A DNA stretch of 5,465 nucleotides from CAZDBA01 sp964503615 (GTDB taxonomy: Bacteria > Planctomycetota > Planctomycetia > Pirellulales > Pirellulaceae): NCBI GenBank assembly GCA_964503615.1, contig CAZDBA010000227.1, forward strand, positions 1 to 5,465, given 5' to 3'. The translations under genes were made by a program, and so were the position numbers. The notes beneath the pieces are model-generated. The model was not told where the DNA came from and made no database searches. It worked only from the letters and a program-made list of their open reading frames with translations. Position 1 is the first letter of the stretch; each line of letters starts with the position of its first letter. Shown here in pieces: positions 1 through 5,109 of the stretch.

Positions 1-573
1 ATGTTGCAGTCTGCTAACCATGTTCCATTGCACTTGGACTACAGCCAATACCCGATCGACCCGCGCAAGCCTTGTTCTCAATGCGTGCGTCCTTGCGATT
101 CGAAAACTCTCAGTTGCTATGACCTACCTGGTATCAAAGGTCGGCCCAACGTTGACAAACCGCTAGGCGGAATCCAGTGTAACGATTGCAATTGTCGCAA
201 GAACAAGTGCCCGTTGACCAATGTTTACTGGCCAGTGCCTTTGGCCGCGAGAAGGGAATACCACCATCCAGGTTTTTCCGGTTGGCTGGACGACCCATGT
301 CGCAAGCGTTTGGTCGATGTCTTTGACAAACTGGGTGATGTTCGCATCTCAGGATACCGCCGCACCGACTCAGGGTACTACGGAAAAGGCCGCGACCCTT
401 ACGGATGCTTGGGCGAGAGCAAGCAACTGCAATCGGGTGTTAGCGGTTTGCAATTCCGACAGCCGGGTGAACCGGTTTTCGGCTCTCCTGTCTATACCGG
501 GAATCTACCCGGCCAAACCACAAAAGACTTTGGTTTTGGATTCCCTTCGGATGGAAACCACTTTATCCGCTAA
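1..573 (+). CDS. Cysteine-rich hypothetical protein, probably 5'-truncated
   Basis: This is an open frame of 190 codons ending in TAA at 571-573. It begins with ATG at base 1 of the window, so the true start and any signal peptide or ribosome site cannot be judged and may lie upstream. I do not recognise the family. Ten cysteines are visible, eight of them in two clusters. The first is C25-x2-C28-x3-C32-x6-C39 and the second is C60-x2-C63-x-C65-x4-C70. Single cysteines follow at 100 and 136. The spacing suggests metal binding or disulfide cross-linking, but neither is proven. The second half is rich in Gly, Tyr, Phe and Pro with no long hydrophobic segment, so it looks soluble or exported rather than membrane-embedded. 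It converges on the lipoprotein gene with only 26 nt between the two stop codons and no clear terminator. That it is real rests on its length and its biased, protein-like composition. Confidence 0.6.
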   Translation: MLQSANHVPLHLDYSQYPIDPRKPCSQCVRPCDSKTLSCYDLPGIKGRPNVDKPLGGIQCNDCNCRKNKCPLTNVYWPVPLAARREYHHPGFSGWLDDPCRKRLVDVFDKLGDVRISGYRRTDSGYYGKGRDPYGCLGESKQLQSGVSGLQFRQPGEPVFGSPVYTGNLPGQTTKDFGFGFPSDGNHFIR

Positions 574-599
574 AGCCTGAAATCGAGATTGGTTGATCA

Positions 600-1847
600 T
601 CAATTTGCGTTGCGAACGACAAATTTAATCTCGGGCAATATTTCATGTTGCTTACGTAATTTCTCGTACGCTTCCACGTCACTTTGCATGGCAGCACAAG
701 AGCGAATTTTGCCAACCAAATCGATTTGATAATCGTAGATGTAATCGCCATCATCCTGGGCCTTTAATGCCGCCAACTCCTCTTGAGCTGTTTCCAGTTT
801 GGCACGGATCGCCATCAGGTCTCTTAATTTCCCCTCGCCTTTTGCGATCTCAGTTCGGGAGAGTCGATTTTGGTACTTCAGAACTTCAGCATCCAAAAAC
901 TCCTTCACTTTTAAATAAGCGGCCTCGTTCCTTTCGATTTCTGGCAACTCCTGCTCAACTGAATTAATCTCGGTCATCTCAATCAGCGTCTTGATCCGAG
1001 TCCTGTCGGCGACAACCTCGGGAGCATCCGCTCCAAGTTCGTTGATTTTCATGGTCAATGCTGCCTGCATTTGCATGATCTGTTGCTGATTAAGCTTTCG
1101 AACCCGCTGAGCATCTAACGCTTGCCAAGTTAAAACGCTGGCGGTAATTTCTTCTTCCAGAGTCAACAAAGAACCTTTGAGTTGGATCCCGTTTATTTTG
1201 GCTTGCTTGAACTTGTTGATCGCTTCCAATCCTGACACGGCATTAAATCGCTGCTCGTGATTAGCAACCTCAACCACCTCTTTCAGGTTGATCCAACACC
1301 GTGAACCTTTTGTTTCGAGCCGGGGTTCGATCAGCAAATCAGGTTGAGCAGCCTCGACACATACCAGTTCTGGAAACCCTGAACGAAGTTCATTATCGAG
1401 TTCGACTCGCTGAGCCCCAGCTTTTCTTATCACACGATTTTGTAGTTCGAATTCCCTTGCCTTTGCAACAGATCTTTTAAGCTCATCAATCCAACCTCGA
1501 AGCAATGCGGCCCCAACGGGTGCCGAGGGCGAGTGGACTTCCAAGTGGAAAATGCCCTCGTCGATTTCTTTAGCAACCGCCCACTTTTGCAAGTCCTGAA
1601 GAAGCTCGTCTTGAGATCCGTTGCCCAAAGAGGTAGCGTACTTTTCGCTGACTTTTTCAAAGATGGCTTGGGAAGTTAGAAAGTCCAACTTAGTTCGTGT
1701 CGGTTCGACATCTTTTTTCACCTCGACCATCGCCTGAGGTACCGAAGGAGTCCGGTCGATGGCCTGCTTTTCCTTATCGCAACCCGCACAAAAAAGCACG
1801 GACACAATCATGCTAAAAAGGGTCAGTTTCAATAGTTGGTTTGACAT
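600..1847 (-). CDS. Putative lipoprotein with Wzz/GumC-like N-terminal half and long helical region
   Basis: The product has 415 residues. I chose the ATG at 1847 over the upstream in-frame TTG at 1862 because an AAGGA ribosome site sits 6 nt before the ATG and because it gives a standard signal peptide. Residues 1-7 carry one Lys, 8-19 are hydrophobic, and a lipobox-like C20-A-G-C23 follows, so lipidation at Cys23 is likely; Cys at the -3 position is atypical. Residues about 54-155 recall the periplasmic part of Wzz/GumC polysaccharide chain-length proteins: a 'FLTSQAIFEKVSEK' stretch, then 'LLQDLQKW', a short beta-like 'GIFHLEVHSPS', and a helix starting 'GAALLRGWIDELKRSV'. Residues about 225-365 are heptad-like, charged and probably coiled coil. 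No C-terminal membrane segment or kinase domain is present. The role is unknown; an envelope anchor or scaffold is inference. It lies downstream of lspA, whose enzyme would cleave its signal peptide. Confidence 0.8.
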   Translation of the reverse strand: MSNQLLKLTLFSMIVSVLFCAGCDKEKQAIDRTPSVPQAMVEVKKDVEPTRTKLDFLTSQAIFEKVSEKYATSLGNGSQDELLQDLQKWAVAKEIDEGIFHLEVHSPSAPVGAALLRGWIDELKRSVAKAREFELQNRVIRKAGAQRVELDNELRSGFPELVCVEAAQPDLLIEPRLETKGSRCWINLKEVVEVANHEQRFNAVSGLEAINKFKQAKINGIQLKGSLLTLEEEITASVLTWQALDAQRVRKLNQQQIMQMQAALTMKINELGADAPEVVADRTRIKTLIEMTEINSVEQELPEIERNEAAYLKVKEFLDAEVLKYQNRLSRTEIAKGEGKLRDLMAIRAKLETAQEELAALKAQDDGDYIYDYQIDLVGKIRSCAAMQSDVEAYEKLRKQHEILPEIKFVVRNAN

Positions 1848-1950
1848 ACCTTGTCCTTGCAAAAAATCCTTGGATCAAGAAGTGCGAATATAGCGAGGCT
1901 GGCCAAAAACGGCCATCGGGGGTCACCAGGGTCATTCGGGCAACAAGGGG
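1848..1950 (-). other. Gap between the hisN-like gene and the lipoprotein gene
   Basis: These 103 nt separate the hisN-like stop from the lipoprotein start. An inverted repeat lies at 1900-1915 (TGGCC, 6-nt loop, GGCCA), and on the minus strand its loop is GTTTTT. It is too short, and lacks a trailing T-run, to be called a terminator. A TATATT box (minus strand, 1887-1892) resembles a -10 element, but I see no good -35 at 16-18 nt from it. Whether the lipoprotein gene has its own promoter is therefore open. Confidence 0.3.
1854..1858 (-). promoter_or_regulatory. Ribosome binding site of the lipoprotein gene (decides the start)
   Basis: AAGGA on the minus strand ends 6 nt before the ATG at 1847. 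It overlaps the alternative TTG-started reading and so supports the shorter protein, whose signal peptide begins MSNQLLK. Confidence 0.65.
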
Positions 1951-2748
1951 TTAGCCGAGAATCGACGAAACAATGCTCAGAACTTCGTCATGCACATGAC
2001 CGTTGGATCCAATTGCATCCCCAGTATCGATTTTAGGTTCGCCGCTCCAATCGGAGTAGCGGCCTCCTGCCTCTTCAATAATCGGTTTAACCGCCGCTGC
2101 ATCCCAAATACAAAGTTCGGGGTCGATCATAATATCGACCTTACCGGTTGCAACAAGCATGTATCCGTAAGCATCCCCCCAAGTCCTACTGAAATAGGTT
2201 TTTGCGTCCAACTCGGTCCAGACTTTTGCCGCATCCCGCCTACCGAACGTTGAACTACTGGAGGTCACCATCACGCACTCTGACAAACTGGTCTTTTCCG
2301 ATACTCTCGCGACCACCGGTTGTGTGTCGCCTTTTACATACCAAGCCCCTGCCCCTGAGCAGGCAAAAATACCTTCGTCTAATCCAGGAAAGTAACAGAC
2401 GCCAACCGTCGCTACTCCGTCAAACTCGATTCCCACCATGGTCCCGTAAAGCGGCACCCCAGAAATAAACGATTTCGTTCCATCGATCGGATCGACGATC
2501 CAACGCACGCTAGAGTCTGATGCTTTGCTACCATACTCTTCGCCGACGATACTGTCAGTCGGAAACGCAGACTCGATTTCTGCACGTATCAGTTTCTCAC
2601 AAGTCTGATCGGCCAGAGTCAGCGGACTGCCATCGTTCTTTTTGATGACGTCATAGTTGTCTTTTTGAAAAAACTCGAGCGTGGATTGCCCACCCAGTTT
2701 CGCGACTCTTTTGGCTAACTCGAATCGCTTTTGAATCGCATCGCTCAT
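1951..2748 (-). CDS. hisN: Inositol-monophosphatase-family phosphatase, probably histidinol-phosphatase (HisN type)
   Basis: The product has 265 residues, normal for the family. The metal-binding signatures are complete: Asp47 in 'TLADQ', Glu70-Glu71 in 'VGEEYG', the core 'WIVDPIDGT' with Asp86 and Asp89, and the C-terminal 'IWDAAA' with Asp216 followed by 'PIIEEAGG'. These Mg2+-dependent cytosolic enzymes hydrolyse small phosphate monoesters. The HisN subgroup acts on L-histidinol phosphate in histidine synthesis. The stretches 'TKSFISGVPLYGT', 'WGDAYGYMLVATGKVDIMIDP' and 'SDWSG' followed by 'GSNGHVHDE' fit HisN better than SuhB or CysQ, but substrate choice within this family cannot be read with certainty. 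The ATG overlaps the lspA stop in an ATGA arrangement, so translation is probably coupled, consistent with the weak ribosome site (GAAAG). No other histidine gene is in the window. Confidence 0.88.
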   Translation of the reverse strand: MSDAIQKRFELAKRVAKLGGQSTLEFFQKDNYDVIKKNDGSPLTLADQTCEKLIRAEIESAFPTDSIVGEEYGSKASDSSVRWIVDPIDGTKSFISGVPLYGTMVGIEFDGVATVGVCYFPGLDEGIFACSGAGAWYVKGDTQPVVARVSEKTSLSECVMVTSSSSTFGRRDAAKVWTELDAKTYFSRTWGDAYGYMLVATGKVDIMIDPELCIWDAAAVKPIIEEAGGRYSDWSGEPKIDTGDAIGSNGHVHDEVLSIVSSILG

Positions 2749-3422
2749 GATTGGCTTTCAACAGTGGGCTCAATTGCAGGATCAGGTTCCGAACTGTTTA
2801 AGGAGTCGTTTTCCTTAGGCTGGGCGTTAGGATCTTTTTGGAAAAAAGCGTGCAATAGCAAGAGCATCGCGCCGGTAACCAACAGGCTATCTGCAATGTT
2901 GAAATTCGGCCAAGGCGTACAACCGGGAACGCCTTCGATGTAAACGTGTATCCAATCGCGTACGTCAGTTTTGACGTCTGGCGAATACTCGGGTCGCCAG
3001 CCTAAACCGATACGATCATAAAAATTGCCGAGTATCCCACCGGAGATCATTCCCAAAATAAACGTAAGCCAAAAATCGACGGCGGCTTTGAACACGAACA
3101 GCCAGACGATCAATGCAACGATCGCCACGACTGACACCGATGCAAACAACCAGCTGAGACCTTTACCCATCCCAAACAAAGCACCGGGATTGGTTGAACA
3201 TTGAATACCGAAAAACGAATCGATCAACCAATAAGGGGCTTGATAGGCGCCCGAAGCGTCATAAAAGCTGTTGAAGATCAGCGTTTTCGATATCAGATCG
3301 GCTGACAAACCGATGACCAACAGAACAAAAAAAAGGACGTAACGATTCAATGGTAATCGTCCGTCCTGAGATTCTGTAGATTGGGAGCTGGAACTAATAC
3401 TCGTTTGACTCTTCAAGTTCAC
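2745..3422 (-). CDS. lspA: Lipoprotein signal peptidase (signal peptidase II)
   Basis: This inner-membrane aspartyl protease cleaves prolipoprotein signal peptides before the lipidated Cys. The family blocks are present in order: 'SADLISK' (Asp42) after the first membrane segment, 'NPGALFG' at 78-84, 'GGILGNFYDRI' with Asp136-Arg137, 'VRDWI' with catalytic Asp156, and 'FNIADS' with catalytic Asp178. Four membrane segments lie near 27-45, 88-112, 116-134 and 177-195. At 225 residues it is longer than the usual 160-170. The excess is a Ser/Gln-rich N-terminal tail of about 24 residues, a polar insert before Asp156, and an acidic, Pro-rich C-terminal tail of about 30. The listed start is GTG at 3422, which overlaps the dksA-like gene by 29 nt and has no clear ribosome site. 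A TTG at 3350, preceded by GGACGGA, would give a more typical start (MNRYVLFFV). The family is certain; the exact start is not. Confidence 0.93.
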   Translation of the reverse strand: MNLKSQTSISSSSQSTESQDGRLPLNRYVLFFVLLVIGLSADLISKTLIFNSFYDASGAYQAPYWLIDSFFGIQCSTNPGALFGMGKGLSWLFASVSVVAIVALIVWLFVFKAAVDFWLTFILGMISGGILGNFYDRIGLGWRPEYSPDVKTDVRDWIHVYIEGVPGCTPWPNFNIADSLLVTGAMLLLLHAFFQKDPNAQPKENDSLNSSEPDPAIEPTVESQS

Positions 3423-3783
3423 TAGCGCACTTTACACAATGGGGTGTATAAGGAATGGCTTTGAGCCGCATTTTTGGAATTTTGCCGTCGCATTCGGTGC
3501 AAATACCATAAGTACCCTCTTCAATTCGCTCAAGGGCAGCTTCGATACACGTGAGCGTCTCGCCCTCGCTATTAAGCAAAAGAATCGTGTTGTCTTGTTC
3601 AAATGTGTCACTACCCGCATCAGCAATGTGACTTGGGACCGCCGACGCACCACCTCGACCTCGACCGCCAGACTTGGAAAGAGCCGCATCTGCCAAGGCA
3701 GAAACATCACCACGCAATCTGCCTCGCAAAACGAGCAACATCTCTTTGAAAGGCTTTACATCTGCCTTTTTCATTTTCGCCAT
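3394..3783 (-). CDS. TraR/DksA-family zinc-finger regulator
   Basis: The product has 129 residues. Proteins of this family bind RNA polymerase through the secondary channel and alter initiation, often together with ppGpp. Residues 5-35 and about 62-88 are helical and should form the antiparallel hairpin. The turn carries 'HIADAGSDTFEQD' (Asp55, Asp59), the position where family members place acidic tip residues. The C4 zinc finger is C95-x2-C98-x17-C116-x2-C119 within 'YGICTECDGKIP...IPYTPHCVKCA'. An unusual Gly/Arg-rich stretch (SGGRGRGG, 38-45) lies just before the tip. The ATG at 3783 has a strong AGGAG ribosome site 8 nt upstream. It is the first gene of a minus-strand run with lspA and the hisN-like gene. 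A TraR/DksA gene beside lspA is a recurrent arrangement in several phyla. Whether it works as a true DksA cannot be said from sequence. Confidence 0.92.
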   Translation of the reverse strand: MAKMKKADVKPFKEMLLVLRGRLRGDVSALADAALSKSGGRGRGGASAVPSHIADAGSDTFEQDNTILLLNSEGETLTCIEAALERIEEGTYGICTECDGKIPKMRLKAIPYTPHCVKCASELEESNEY

Positions 3784-3791
3784 ACTTCTTT

Positions 3792-3796
3792 CTCCT
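3792..3796 (-). promoter_or_regulatory. Ribosome binding site of the dksA-like gene
   Basis: A perfect AGGAG on the minus strand lies 8 nt before the ATG at 3783. It fixes that start over the second in-frame ATG at 3774. Confidence 0.75.
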
Positions 3797-3802
3797 AGCT
3801 CG

Positions 3803-3817
3803 CATCGCCTCGCGATG
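3803..3817 (-). repeat. Leader hairpin ahead of the dksA-like gene
   Basis: CATCGC, 3-nt spacer, GCGATG: a perfect 6-bp stem sitting 6 nt upstream of the AGGAG ribosome site, inside the presumed 5' leader. In RNA it could influence access to that site. There is no T-run, so it is not an intrinsic terminator. Confidence 0.4.
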
Positions 3818-3835
3818 ATCGTTTTCTCAAAACTG

Positions 3836-3870
3836 AATACAACTCATTCCAGCATTTGTCCAAGTGTCAA
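3836..3870 (-). promoter_or_regulatory. Weak promoter candidate for the dksA-lspA-hisN run
   Basis: On the minus strand a perfect TTGACA lies at 3865-3870, but no -10-like hexamer stands 16-18 nt downstream of it. A TGTATT at 3836-3841 is 23 nt away. TTGGAC at 3858-3863 would give 16-nt spacing to that TGTATT, with poorer box matches. The location suits the operon, about 50-85 nt before the first ATG, but the boxes themselves are only suggestive. Confidence 0.25.
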
Positions 3871-3877
3871 ACCCACC

Positions 3878-3898
3878 TAATCTCCTGATAGGAGATTA
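3878..3898. repeat. Perfect inverted repeat, candidate operator
   Basis: TAATCTCCT, spacer GAT, AGGAGATTA: a 9-bp perfect dyad with a 3-nt centre. It lies 8 nt upstream of the TTGACA box of the minus-strand promoter candidate and about 95-115 nt ahead of the dksA-like ATG. No T-run follows on either strand, so a protein binding site is more likely than a terminator. No regulator can be named. Confidence 0.45.
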
Positions 3899-4138
3899 TT
3901 GGTTTGTAAATGGAGTAGGTTGTTTGTGCGGCGAAGCAAGGTTCAAATTCTAGGAATCCGCCTAGACCCCGTCAAACATTTAGCTGGCTTTGAAATCTAG
4001 CAAAAGACGCAAACCAAAGCCTTCAAACACTTTACGCGACAAAAACAGGCACCCAAAACGAAGCTTCGCAACCGAAACGTCTTTACCAGACTGCCTACCC
4101 TTACCGCCAAAATTTGTGGAACATTCACCAACACTGCA

Positions 4139-4162
4139 AACGCAAAGCCCAAACTTTGCGTT
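4139..4162. repeat. Strong inverted repeat in the intergenic region
   Basis: AACGCAAAG, 6-nt loop CCCAAA, CTTTGCGTT: a perfect 9-bp stem. It ends about 30 nt before the dapB -35 candidate. Neither strand shows a U-run right after the stem, so it is not a typical intrinsic terminator. It may be an operator, part of a small RNA, or an intergenic repeat unit. Confidence 0.5.
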
Positions 4163-4191
4163 AAAACTGACACCCTTGATTTGGCATCTGA

Positions 4192-4220
4192 TTGATGACA
4201 TCGAAGGCCTCCCCTATAAA
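4192..4220 (+). promoter_or_regulatory. Promoter candidate for dapB
   Basis: TTGATG at 4192-4197 and TATAAA at 4215-4220 are separated by exactly 17 nt, a good sigma-70-like arrangement (4 of 6 and 5 of 6 matches). Transcription would start near 4227 and give a leader of about 68 nt before the dapB ATG. Confidence 0.5.
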
Positions 4221-4294
4221 TACGCGTTTGAAGCGAAAAAGTTTCGTAACAAGGGAGCTTTTTGCCCCAATCACACAAAAATGAACGGAAACGG

Positions 4295-5086
4295 ATGATT
4301 CGAGTCGCAATAAACGGAGCCGCTGGTCGGATGGGCAGGCGATTACTTGCCTTGGGATGTGAAGATTCAGAGATCGAGATCGTCTGCGCGGCGGAGAATT
4401 CTGGAAACTCCCAGATCGGAAAAGATGCCGATCAACTGTCCGGCTCGGCCGGACTGAACCTCGAGATCGTCTCTGGTATTCAGAACGATCCCCAAGTCGT
4501 TATTGATTTTTCGACTCCTGAAGGAGCCGACTCGGCCATCAAGTTTTGCGAAGAGCATGGAACTTCATTGGTCATGGCGTCAACGGGACTGGAGGAGTCC
4601 ACCATTGCAAAGCTGAAATCGGTTTCCGAATCGATTCCGATTTGCTGGGCTCCGAGTATGAGTTTGGCTGTTAACCTAACCATGAATTTGGTCAGAACTG
4701 CCGCTAAAGCGCTCAGCCAACATTCATCGGGCGTCGATGTCGAGATCATTGAAACCCATCACCGCTACAAGGCGGATGCGCCTAGCGGTACAGCGCTAAA
4801 ATTCGGAGAGATTGTGGCCGATGAAATGAAGCAAACCAATCACCAGCATGGTCGCGAAGGAGCTGTCGGAGCTCGCCCGCAAGATGAGATTGGTTATCAC
4901 GCAATCCGCTCTGGAGATGATCCAGGACAACACACCATTCAGTTTGGAATGTTGGGCGAGAGAATCGCGTTGACCGTCGCTGCCAGTAACCGTGATTGTT
5001 ATGCTCTGGGTGCTTTGCAGGCGGCAAAGTTCTTGGAGGGAAAATCGCCGGGACTCTATACCATGAACGACGTCCTTGGGCTGTAG
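4295..5086 (+). CDS. dapB: 4-hydroxy-tetrahydrodipicolinate reductase
   Basis: DapB catalyses the NAD(P)H-dependent reduction step of the diaminopimelate/lysine pathway in the cytosol, feeding peptidoglycan and protein synthesis. The product has 263 residues, about normal. The N-terminal Rossmann fold shows the nucleotide-binding loop 'NGAAGRMG' at 7-14; 'IDFSTPEG' (70-77), 'ASTG' (95-98) and 'APSMSLAVN' (119-127) follow. The signature 'ETHHRYKADAPSGTA' (153-167) holds the catalytic His155-His156, Lys159 and the PSGT substrate loop. The C-terminal block 'YHAIRSGDDPGQHTIQF...GERI' and 'GALQAAKFLEGKSPGLYTMNDVLGL' is also typical. I start at ATG 4295, where the nucleotide-binding motif falls at the expected place and GGAA lies 4 nt upstream; an in-frame TTG at 4262 would add 11 polar residues of no family likeness. 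Small oddities are Ser121 where Asn is usual and Val228 in place of the usual His. A downstream gene follows after 23 nt, probably cotranscribed. Confidence 0.95.
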   Translation: MIRVAINGAAGRMGRRLLALGCEDSEIEIVCAAENSGNSQIGKDADQLSGSAGLNLEIVSGIQNDPQVVIDFSTPEGADSAIKFCEEHGTSLVMASTGLEESTIAKLKSVSESIPICWAPSMSLAVNLTMNLVRTAAKALSQHSSGVDVEIIETHHRYKADAPSGTALKFGEIVADEMKQTNHQHGREGAVGARPQDEIGYHAIRSGDDPGQHTIQFGMLGERIALTVAASNRDCYALGALQAAKFLEGKSPGLYTMNDVLGL

Positions 5087-5109
5087 GCTTACTGGCAAGA
5101 GTTGTATGA

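Larger units (their letters stand above)
3784..4294. other. Divergent intergenic region between the dksA-like gene and dapB
   Basis: About 510 nt separate two divergently transcribed units. The side near the dksA-like gene holds its ribosome site, a leader hairpin and a 21-bp dyad. Another dyad, TCTAGG-6 nt-CCTAGA, is at 3949-3966. From about 3990 to 4165 the plus strand is strikingly rich in A and C (G and T on the minus strand), contains the palindrome CGAAGCTTCG at 4058-4067, and ends with a 9-bp hairpin at 4139-4162. The right-hand 100 nt carry the dapB promoter candidate and leader. Small open frames exist here on both strands (102, 93 and 73 codons), but none has a recognisable domain and they overlap one another. 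I treat the region as mainly regulatory or as a possible small-RNA locus. Confidence 0.5.

Noticed and set aside
221..580. 119-codon frame inside the Cys-rich gene
   Set aside because: It is out of frame with the longer gene, has no recognisable domain, and is explained as a shadow.
574..606. Bidirectional terminator between the convergent genes
   Set aside because: Only a short TTGAT-C-ATCAA dyad is present, with no GC-rich stem or T-run.
1848..1862. In-frame TTG start for the lipoprotein gene
   Set aside because: It would use up the AAGGA ribosome site as coding sequence and put extra residues before a normal signal peptide.
3941..3968. tRNA-like T-arm ('GGTTCAAATTC')
   Set aside because: The flanking bases do not form a 5-bp T-stem and no acceptor or anticodon arm is found; it is only a 6-bp dyad.
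4262..4294. In-frame TTG start that would lengthen DapB by 11 residues
   Set aside because: The added residues are polar and unlike the family; the ATG at 4295 puts the nucleotide-binding motif at the normal position.
4221..4294. Lysine riboswitch ahead of dapB
   Set aside because: The presumed leader is only about 68 nt and shows no multi-helix pattern of the roughly 170-nt lysine riboswitch.
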